DNA of 64,000 nt from NCBI GenBank assembly GCA_034509735.1, contig JACGWO010000010.1, forward strand, positions 4,526,001-4,590,000, given 5' to 3'. The DNA is from Sesamum alatum (lineage: Eukaryota; Streptophyta; Magnoliopsida; Lamiales; Pedaliaceae). Numbering within the stretch: the stretch's first letter is position 1; every line of letters begins with the position of its first letter. The translations under genes and the position numbers were made by a program. A model generated the notes under the pieces. The model was given only the letters and a program-made list of their open reading frames with translations, did no database searches and was not told where the DNA came from. This document shows positions 13,301-25,300 of this stretch, piece after piece.

Positions 13301-16300
13301 TTTCTCTGTCAATTTTGAGCTAGTATGGATTAGGGATCTGCGAATTAGGATTTTGGAAGAAGGAAATATGGGTGTCAACTTGAAACTGGGAGAATTTGGG
13401 GAAGAAAAGCAACTCACATGCGCCTCATATGAGGATTTTCCGTTAACTTCTAACGATGACTTGACAGCAGGGACTACAAGTGTTCAAAATGGTTCTAATT
13501 GGGACCAAAAGTGTAACTCATGAATAAAGGAGGACCAAAAGTGTTTTAATGGTATTATGGAAGGACCAAAAGTGTAATTCTCCCACAAATAGGCATTTAT
13601 GAATTAGTGGTGCTTTAGTATTTTATTTTGAACAAAGGAATGATTTCTATTCAACTTTTCGCACCTAATACTTTTAGCTATATATACACAATTTCTTACC
13701 CACTAGTTAGGCATTCTATCTATCAAAATATGTAATTTAAATGACATTAATGATCTTGAAATATCTCCTATCTACGATCAAGATATTATCTTGATTCAGT
13801 AAGATATCCTCCTATTTACAGCTCATACATTATCTCCTATATAAAGATAAGATATCATTTTCTATTACAATTAAGATACAAAATCTACTACATTATATTA
13901 CTGATTTTCATCACCCCCCTCAAGCTGGCACGTATATAGATGTTATCCATTCCCAGCTTGCCTATCACTTCTTCAAATTGTGCACTTGCTAGCCCCTTAG
14001 TCAACATGTTTGCCATTTGTTTCGTGGTTAGATGGAGTGCACGTAAGTCCACTTTCCAGATTTTCTTTTATAAAGTGCCGATCAATTTCAATGTATTTGA
14101 TTCTATCATGTTGTACCGGGTTGTGAACAATGTGCTGATCTTATCATATAGTAAAGCCTCATAGGTCCTTCCCGCCTTAACTCTGAGATCATTCAAGATG
14201 ATACATATCCACAAAAGCTCACATATGCCATGAGCCATTGCTCTAAATTCCGCTTCAGCACTTGATCACAACTACAATTGTTTCTTGCTTCTCCAAGTGA
14301 TCAAGTTGCCAAAAAAAACATAGTTGTTTATCTGTAATTGAGCTTGCCCAATCTGCATCTGTATAAACTTCAATTGTTCTACTTTTGTTCTTCCTAAACA
14401 TGATTACTCTTCCAGGAGTAGTTTTAAGATACCTCAATGCTCTATAGAAGATGAACACTTTTTAGGATCATGCATGAACTGATTGATTACACTTACTGTA
14501 TATGCAATGTCTGGCCTGGTATGTGATAAGTAAATTAGTCTTCCTAACAGCCTTTGATACCTCCCTTGTCAACAGGCTCGTCATCCTTTGCTTCACATAA
14601 TTTGTGGTTTGTTCAATAGGTGTATCAATTAGTTTGCACCCCATCATTCTAGTTTCTTTTAGAAGGTCCAGAATGTGCTTGTATTGAGACAGAAAAATCC
14701 CATCCTTTGACTGAACCACTTCTATGCCCAAATCTGTAGAGAATTTAATAAACAAAGCATGATATCCTTGACTTTGCGTGTAGTTTATTCCTAGCATTAC
14801 TTTTGTAAATCTCTCAAACCATGCCTTAGAAGATTGTTTAAGGCCATGCAGAGCCTTTTTTGAATTTGCAAACTTGATTCCCAACCTTATCTTCAAATCC
14901 AGGTGGAGCTGTTGTATAAACCTCTTCATTCAAGTTGCCATGTAAAAAGGCATTTTTTACATTAAATTGTTGCAAACGCCAATCAAGGTTAACTACCAAG
15001 AATAACAATATACTTATAGCGTTCATTGTTGCTACCGGAGCAAAGGTTTCAAGGTAGTCTACCCCACAAGTTTGGGTATATCATTTAGCTACAAGCCTCA
15101 CCTTGTATCACGAGCCATATGCATTATTTAACTGTGAATACTCATTTACATCCTACGAGTTTCTTTCCCCTTGATGAATCTATTGTTTCCCATGTCTGAT
15201 TTTTAATCCATGCGTTCATTTGGTCATTTATGGAATTCTTCCAATTCTTACCCATAAGTGCATCATCAAGTGTTTGTGGTATGGAAATCCAATTTGTTTT
15301 ACTAAGTAAACACTTATGGCTTTCGCTGTATTTTTCAAGGGAAGTAAAGTGAGAAATTGAATGTTTGGCACATGTTCATGCTCCTTTCCTAATAGCAATA
15401 GGACTACTCAAGTCATCACATTCAAGTGTTTGATTTCAGTACTTAATTCAAGTTCAGATTCTTGAGCGTGCTCCAATAAGGTGTGGAATGCATTCAAGTA
15501 GACCAAAAGTGGCTTAATAGGATCTGCTAAGGTGTTAGGTTGGGTAGTGTTTGGCTCAACCTGCACCAAGTTGTTCCATAGGAGAAACATGATTTTCATG
15601 AGTCATATGCTGGGCAGTTTCTTACTCAGGTAGGTTGTTCCATAAGAAAAACATGATTTTCGAAAGTCATGGGCTGGCTAGTTTCTGGCTAAAACTGAGT
15701 AGGTTCTTCTATAGTGTCTGGGGAAGAGAAATCAAGCAAAATATTATGTCTCCCATGCTTATCTTATTCACAATGATCTCTCTCCCCCTGAAGATAAGTA
15801 GTACTAGAGAAGGTTATTCTCAACAAAGGTCACGTCCCAAGAAATGAAAATTTTATGTGAGAAAGGATGATGGCCTCTGTACCCTTTTTGTGTAGGAAAA
15901 TAGCCGACAAAATTGCACTTTAGGGCTCGTGGGTCAAACTTTCATCAACTGTGAGCATGAATATGAACAAAACTAAGACACCCAAATACTTTTGGTGGTA
16001 AACAGTTGTTTATGCTTAAAGTAGGAAAGAAGCTATATAGAACCTCCATTAGTCTTTTGAACCCCGAAGTCCTAGAAGGTAATCTGTTTATTAAGTGAGC
16101 CCCGATTAAAACAACTCCCCCCCCCCCCCCCCCAATAAGCTTTAGGAACATTCATTTGATACAACAAAGTTCTAGTTACTTCAATCAGATGCCGATTCTT
16201 ATGCTCAGCTACTCCATTTTGTTAAGGTATGTCAACACAAGATGAATAATGAACAATTCCTTCTTTCTGAAAGAATGAAGACAATGTATTGAAGTATTCC

Positions 16301-19300
16301 CTAGCATTATCACTCCTTGCCCCTTTTATGCTCACTCCAAATTGATTTTTTATCAACTTAAAAATTTAGAAAGATCTTGCTGACTTCAGATTTGTTTTTC
16401 ATGAGAAAGACCCATGTTACCTTGTGTAATCATCAATAAAGGTGACAAACCATTTAGGCCCTGAAACATTAGCTATCCTTGATGGTCCCTATATATCAAA
16501 ATGAATAAAAGTGAAAAGCAACAGAGATTTATTCTGACTCAAAGGAAAGGAGATTCGACAGTGTTTTGCAAACTCACAAACATCACAATGCAAGTTCTTT
16601 ATGTCACTGTTTTTGAACAATATGTGAAACATGCTTTTCATTAAACTAAAGGAAGAATGACCAAGACGATAATGATGTAGCCAACTAAGGTTATGGGTAG
16701 CATTTTTATGTTTGGTCATGTAAGACAGGGGAGGTGGTTGGTTGTTGGCACCAGTCGTATTTTCAAGAATGTAGAGTCCATCCCTTTCCTTAGCAAGCCC
16801 AATCATCTTCCCGATAACCCGATTGTGAAATAAACAACAAGTAGGGTAAAAAATTGCAAGACAGTTCAACTCTTCTATAATCTTTTTGATGTAGAAGCTA
16901 TTAGTCGATAATCTAGGTAACATGCAACACATCTTTCACGAAAAAGTCTGGTTCCCTCACCTGCAACAGTAGCAAGCGATACTTCTGCAACTTTGACTTT
17001 TTGATTACTAGGACACGAGCTATAAGTGATAAAAGAATGATGGAAAGTAGTCATATGGTCTATGGCCCATGAATCACTATCCAAGAACTACTGGGAAGAG
17101 TAAATGAGGCACTAAGAGCATGAGAATTAGAAGATTTGCCTTTTTGAGCCAATGAACATGATCCACTAGAATCTTCCAGGGAATTCATAATGCACCGTAG
17201 GTGCTCAACCTCTTCTTTGCTAAGACTCTTTAAGTCTGATCTAGATTGGTTTTGACCCTCAAAGTTGACAGAATCAATAAAATGGGCCTTTGCCTGACCT
17301 TCATTCCTATCCCATCTTTCCTTGTTCTTGGGGCCTTCCCATGTAGCTTCCAACATATCTTCTTGTATAGTTTGGTTTATTACAGAAAGAGCACCAATGC
17401 GCTTCTTGATTTTGAGTTGCTGGAGCACCCAAATTGAGGTTTTATTGTTGGTTTCTAAAGCCTCCCTTGTTGGATTTCATGGACATGAATGTTGAGCCTT
17501 CAGTAGTCTTAGGCTCCAACATCACCATTCTACGACTTCCTTTGCCCGAGTGACTAAGAAAGTCTCACTTAAAGATGGTAATGTTTCTCGGCCAAGTACT
17601 TGAGAACTTGAATTTGATCAAAATCAACATTGAGTCCCACCAAAAAAACTCAAAACTTCTTTCCCTTTCCACAAAATTTTTGAAGCTTCACACTATCATT
17701 AGTGCATTTCATACTAATATTCTGATAATGGTCCAATTGAAGCCAAAGACTCTTCATTAGATTATAATACCCAGTGACAAAACGTGTACCTTACTTGGTG
17801 GATGATATTCTGGTCTTAATCTCAAAAATCATTGAGGCATCATCATTTACATTAGAATATGACTGAGATACAACATCCGATCCCAGATCTCTTTAGAAGT
17901 TAACAAGAACATGTATGTTCCTCTGATATCTAGCTCCATTCAGTTCCAAAGCCAGGACATGATCATGGAGTCTCTTCATCCGAAGCTGCAAACTTAGGAT
18001 CCACAGCAGCTGTACCGGTTCCTAATAGATGATTAACTTTTCCTTTCCCTTTCCCTTTGAGAAAAGTCTTAACTCTCCGTGACCAAGGAAGTCAAATTCT
18101 TCCCATTTAACCGGTAAGAGGGAAATAGATTTTGTAGATCACCCGTATGGGATAGGGATTTGGACTCTACAATAGTCAATGAAAGAAGATATTTAAGAGA
18201 GATTGACATCTTAAGGCTTTATGAAGGTGAAATAATTCTGAAGAACAATTATTCTAGGAACTTAGGCCTGGATCTTTGGTACCATGAGGAAAGGTATAAT
18301 TTCTCTTCTACTTTTGACAACTAATACAGTCAGCTCTATATACAATTTCCTACCCTGTAGTTAGGGATTCTATCTATCACAATGTCTAAGTTTAAGGACA
18401 TTAATGATCCTCAAACATCTCCTATATAAAGCTACCCTATCATTTTCTATTTACAACTAAGATACAAAATCTGCTGAATTATATTGCTGATTTTCATCAT
18501 ATTTATTGTCTACTTAAATAATAAGTAAAACAAAACGAAAAAAGAAAAAATTTGGAGAGTATTGATTTGTTAGACCAATTCTAGTAAAGGTATGGCTGAG
18601 TCACGGCCTGCATCACTATTATACAAGTAGATCAAATTTGTTCTTAAATTTTGTATACTTGTTTCAGTAAATGTTTTCTTTACATTTTTTCTTTGTAGTG
18701 ATTCTTTAACAAGATATTTAGATTTTTCGATTTTTTTGTTTTTTTGTGGTGGTAACTCGTTATCAAATTTCCAGAGTGTAATAAGTTTATAATTTTTAGA
18801 GCATCTTTATGGTGATAAAATCAATCTAAACTCAATTTGATAATCTAGAAAATTGAAAAACATAAAACCTTAAGTTATTAAATTTGACTGATGATGAATA
18901 TATTTAAAATTGTTTAAACTCACTCATCCTGAAAAAATCAAATCAAAATTGAAAACAAATCTAAATAAACAAGAAAAATAAGTGAGAGTTGAAGAATATT
19001 TTGTCATAGTCAATTCATCTTTAACAGTTCTCAAGTTCTCTTTCCCTCACTGAGATGACTTCTTAACTAATGAGTAAAATTTATATTCGTACAGAATTCT
19101 GCCATTAAAACTGATCAAATTGGTAACAGAGTTCTACCATCAATATTACTTTGGTACCTAATTGTAAGTTTCATTTAATTTTTTGCATTATCTTTGTATA
19201 TGTAGTGGCCATTTACTTAGATAACAATAAGAAATAATAGATATACTAAAGAAAAATTTAATAAATTTCAATAATGTATCGTCTTTATTTGAACCATTTT

Positions 19301-22300
19301 ACTTCCAGTTTTTACATTCAAATATTATGTTTGATTGTAATATTTTATTATTTTGTTATTTTCTACTCATATTATTTATCAATATTTATAAGATAACTCC
19401 TTACTTAACAATTAATTATATTGCAAGTACAATCCAAAATGATTTGCAACCACACAAAAATTCAATTTGCATTTTAATTTTTCAAAATTGTAATCTAAAA
19501 TTTAGACGTTTGAATCTAAATTTAAGTTTTTGCAATCAAGCTTTAATATCTCAAGTAAATGTGAAAAGACATCTGACGATGAACAAATATTTAAATCCTA
19601 TATCTCTAATATAATAGAATAAATTTACATAAACTGTTAATATAGTTTATGTAATAATGAGCATTTTTATAGGTATTGAGCATAAAGATAGTACAAAATA
19701 TCGAAATAATAAAAATATAATAATCTTGATAACCAAATATAATAATTAAATTCAAATGGTTTAAATAAAGATAAAAATAATGATAGAAATTTTTGCAAGT
19801 TTTGCTTTGATATATTTATTATTTTTCATTTTAATATCTAAGAGTAAAATCAGAATCACATAAAAGGATAATAGAAAAATTAAATGAAAAACATCAATTA
19901 AGTACCAAAGAGGTATTAATGGTGAAACTCAGGGGAGAATTATACTTTTGGTCCCTACACAATACCACTAAAACACTTTTGATCCCCCGTCATTCACGAG
20001 TTACACTTTTGGTCCCAATTAGATACATATTTGAACACTTTTGGTCCATTCGTCAAGTCTCCGTTAGAAGTTAATGGAAAACACACGTGAGACTGAATTT
20101 TGGGGGGGGGGGGGGAATTGTTGCAAATTTGGCGCCCAAATTGGTTGTTCTTCACAATAAAGCACTTTGGCACCAATTACCCCCATCTTTTTCTCTCTCA
20201 TAATGATTTGTTGAAGAAAATAACCCTAGTAATGCACATGAATAGGGTTATTTTCTTCAACCAATTATGTTCAAAAACATAATTGATCCTAAATTAAAAA
20301 TAAAAATCTGGAAATTTCGAAAAAAAATTCCGTACCCCATAATTTGGGCATGCACAAAACCTCCTTCCAAGGTTATTTTCCGTCCACAACGTTATTACTG
20401 GTAGCTCAAACCCACATCTGCAAAATAGTGCTTCATTTGGAAAAAACCTTCTTGTTTGGTTCTTTTTCCATATCTTGAATTGGATGAGTTTGGTGAATCA
20501 CATGGTTAGATATCTGATTTTGAAGTAATTGAACAGAAAAATTTTGCCCAGATTATGAAAGTTAAAAGGAGTGATGGAGTTCTGAATTATGGAGGAGAAA
20601 AAATTGGGGGCAATTGGTGCCAAAAGTGTTTTATTGTGAAGAGCAACCAATTTGGACACCAAATTGCAACAATTTTCCCCCCAAATTCAGCCTCACGTGC
20701 GCCGCACGTGTGTTTTCCGTTAACTTCCAACATAAACTTGATGGGTGGATCAAAAGTGTTAAAAAATGTATCTAATGGGGATCATAAGTGTAACTCGTGA
20801 ATGAAGGGGGACCAAAAATGGTTTAGAGGTATTGTGGAGGGACCAAAAGTGTACTTCTCCCTGAAACTCAAATACAAATTAAGTCATTTGTAATTATCAG
20901 GTACTAAGATGACATTAATGACAAAACTCAAGTACCAAAATAAGTTTTAACCTTTAATTAATTAATAGTGGTCTATCTTCTACACGAAATTGGGATACCA
21001 ATATTAGTGAACGTCAGTTTGCATAGATTTTGATAATGATTAAATTACATCAACAAATAGATGTTTATTCTATCAAAAGCCTATTAAATATTATTAGTAA
21101 GTAAATTTGGTAACGTATCCATATGATTTTGCTAGGAAACCACATTAGAATTAAGTTGTTTGTTTAACAAACTTCATTGTTTGATTTCTATGTGACTTTA
21201 AAATTCGAAAATCTTTCCTTGTGTTTGGTTTCGTTTTTTGAATGTTTTGTTTTGTTTTGTGGAGATAGAGAGAGAAAAATAAAGATAAATAAGTGTGTGT
21301 TAGTGATATAATGTATGTTTGGATTTATTTTTGGAGTTAATTTTAAATAGTGTAAAAAATATATTGTATGTATTGTGTTGTATATTTGGAGACAAAAAAC
21401 ACTGTTCAATGTCAGATCATATTTTTTTTATATATTTTTATATATATATAGTAATATTTATTTATTTTTTATGTATTGTGTGGTATATTAGGAGATAAAA
21501 ATATTGTTCATTGTCAAATCATGTATCTTTTATATATTTTTATAAATGTATATATGTATATAATAATATTTATTTATTTGTAGGTAAATGTATGTATATA
21601 TGGGAGAACGGGCCAAAACACCCAGTAAAAGTGTTTTGAATAATGTTATGTTTGGTTTGGTTTTCTCGTTGTCTTGGAAACAATTGAAAAATGAAACCAA
21701 ACAAAGCCTTTTGTTTTCATAACCAACTATAGGGGAAAAAGAGAAGGATCAGGTTCCGCCACCCACCCTTTTGGGTATGGCAAGTTCTAAAACCTAGTGG
21801 ATTATCAATCGATTAAACCATCGTATAAAAATACGGCAAGCTCAAGCCTATTTTTGTAGTAACTAGTAATGAATACGTGCGTTGCACGTGAGTCATATGA
21901 TTTGATTCAAATAATAGTATAATTTTAAAATTTAATGATTAGATGTAAAATATATTAATTAATTAACGATATAAGAAATGTAATTCTTCAAATATTAATC
22001 AATTTGAAAAAATTCTTTTAATATATAGAAAAACTAAAACCAGTAAATGCAGAAAATACTAAATTGTTATCTAAATCGATGTTTCAATAGTCTTTATCTT
22101 TTTTTTTTTTTTTAATCTTGACTGATAGTAACATCTTATTTTTGCTAGGTTTAATAATTATTGAATAACTTATTATAAAGATAAACAATAATACTTTTGT
22201 ATGAAATATTTTTTTTAGAGCTTACTTCAAATTTGACTCCCATATAATAAGTTGTTTAACAATTAAATCATAACATTCTTTAATGTTAAACAATCAATAA

Positions 22301-25300
22301 ATAATTTCCTACCATTGCTCTTATTATTTGAGTCCTACATTTCAAAAAGACTCCAAGGTTCAAAATAGAAAAATCTTATAGTGCTCTTTTTCTTCGAGAA
22401 GTATCTAATTATATTATCCTATTAAGCAAAGATTAAAAAAAAAAATTAATAATCGTAGTGTTGACATCAAAATTTTAAAATAAATTACCAATTAAAAGCC
22501 GAAATATTACTATGACTATTAGTATTATTATTCTCACCTATTTATCATCATATTTCTCTATATTTAAATTAATGCTCCAGTAAAAGTACCCATACATGCA
22601 TCTTTAGGAATATTTCATAATATTTAACATTTGTAATCGACTAAACTATCATTTGTTAAATTATAAATAACAATCACAAAAGTACATTAAAGAATATAAA
22701 CATTCCTATCACTTAAAGTTCTAGCAGTTGAAGTTACCCTAAAAAAATATACAATTTGTGGATAACAAAAATGATATCTTCTATAGTTATAACCCTGTGT
22801 CAGTAATTTCTATCACAATTGTTAGAATTTGAAATTATTATGATTGTCTATATTTTTTTAGTATACTTTTGTGACTGTTACTAAAATTTAATAGGGGGTA
22901 GTTTAGTCATAAAAAATATTAGAAAATATGAAAAAGGAATCATTATTATTTCCAAAGTACTGCACCACTGTACATGTACACAGAATTAACTTACGTCGGT
23001 CACATATTTAATCATTTTTAATTAAGTGTACATAAACATTACAAAATAAAATAAAATAAGAATTAATAAGTATGATTGGCCAATTGTTCATTTAAACTTT
23101 GATATGTGTCAAGTTAATAATTCGCATATTTTATGTCAATAACTTATTCAATGACCTAACTTAATAATCATTTTTAAGATATCTACTACAATCTTATTAG
23201 TAACTATATTAATAGAATTATAACATATAATATAAAAAAATTCGATCTTTTGAATCATTCACACTTTTTTTATAATAGTATAGACAATGTTTATCAATGA
23301 TTACCTGGCCATTTTCTCTCTTTTTTTTCTCTTCTTTTTTTTTTTTTTTGTGAAAAACGGATATGTGTGGTGATGGTTTAGGAGTAGGATTACATCTTTC
23401 AATATTTTTTTGAAATCTTGTACAGTGACATTTTATTTTATTTTATTAGAGATGATTAAAAATCATATAAGTTATCTAGTAATTATACCTCAAATGCTCA
23501 AATCACATTTTAGTCTATCTTACTACAAAAGTATTCACTATACACAATTAGTAAATTAATTTATTCTCAATTTTCTTTTAACCTATATTACTCTTCAAAA
23601 TTTTTGCTTTACATGACAATTCAGTTAATTGATTTTCATTTGTTATCTAACATATCTTAATATGACAAGTGATCTAACTAATTCTCATTTATATCTATGC
23701 TAGAAAATCGCTCGACACTAAATCCTTTCATTCTTATTAATGTTTCTAGTCACTCCTTGTTATATCATAGGGGTATTTTTTTTATCTAATAAGTATATTA
23801 TATTATGAATATAATATACTAAAAGATTGATGTGTAAATATGTACAATGTGAAAATTAATTAATAGGAATAAATATGGATAATGTGAAAAGTAATTAATA
23901 GGAATACATATGGATAATGTGAAAAGCAATTAATAAGAATAAATATGTGTAATGTGAAAAGTAACTAATAGAAATTAATAAGCATCTTATTTTACTTTTT
24001 TGTCCTTAAAAAATTAATATTACAAGGTTATTTAGTCGAATCAAAAAAAGAAATAAATTTTTTGAGGATTCATACTTTTATATAGATATAGATATAAATA
24101 TAGATAGATATAGATAGAATAGGGGTATGTGTAATGTGCTACAAGAGTCACATACCGTAGGAGACTAAAGTGTATTTTCCCTATTAAAATAGAACCATAA
24201 ATGAAAATTTAGATTGATTAGACTGGATATATCATGTTCAGTACACAGACAGAAATCAAAAGCAATGCAAAATTCTCCCACCATCAACAATTCTAAATGA
24301 TTAAGTTATTAAAAATGTTCTTCCTTTTCGCTATTTTCAATAATTTGTTTTCTTATAACAACATGAAACTAGATTTTTTTGTTTAATGGTTTGAAAAATT
24401 AAATACTTTTCTGCACTATTGAAATATTTAAATATTTTTCTGCACTTTCAGATTATCCTAGTTTCTTCCAAAATTTATCCTTGCAACTTCGAAGGGCTAA
24501 AGAAAGCCAAGATTTGCTTCCTTTTCGTGCTCTAGGGCCTTTTCATTATTTATCTTACACTAGCTATAGCAGGTTGCTAGACATTTTCTTTCTGTTTGAT
24601 TTCTCTCACTACCAATCCTAACCTATTTTCATATAATAAATGCTTATAGCAGGGAGATCTGAAGCTATATTCCTTTATACCTGCTCTGCAACAGTCAGAG
24701 ACATAAAATTTGATTCCGCAAACTTCCATGAGAAACAACACTTATAAGCACAAAACAGAGAAAAACATCTTGAAAAGTTATCCATAATCTTGTTATGTCT
24801 ACCCTGCTTGATAGCATCATATTCACCGGTGATTCACTTGAAAGAAAAGGAAAGCTGGTTACAGCAAGCAGGAATGGGAGAATATAGCCTTTTTAAAAGA
24901 ATGACGGCAATCATTTCTCCAAACTGCTTGAAGCAGCATCATTTTCATCCATAATTGCATGCACTACCAGAAGATTGGACTTAAACGAACCAAAGTTGAA
25001 TCTGGTAGAGTTTACCTTGTCAGTATTAACATACAGTTTGGAACCCATCAAACTGAACTGCAAAGTTGCAGCTCCTTGCTGCTTTCTGTCGGGACCAACA
25101 GGAACATCACCAAGTAGAGGTGCCCACTGCCTTGGAATTTGAAATCCCAAAAAGTGAGGAAGCGCTTCTATAGGTGGCTTATCTACAAGCACAGACAAAA
25201 GGGTTCAATAACTAAAGAGAACGACATTGTGAATTCTAGAAGAACGCTATGGTGCTAATTATGCTACCAAGAGGGAAAATATTCTTTTTTAAAGAAAACA

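Noticed and set aside
23835..23974. Possible CRISPR-like array of 35-bp repeats
   Set aside because: The repeats are directly adjacent without spacers, and the genome is a plant nucleus; it is a plain tandem repeat.
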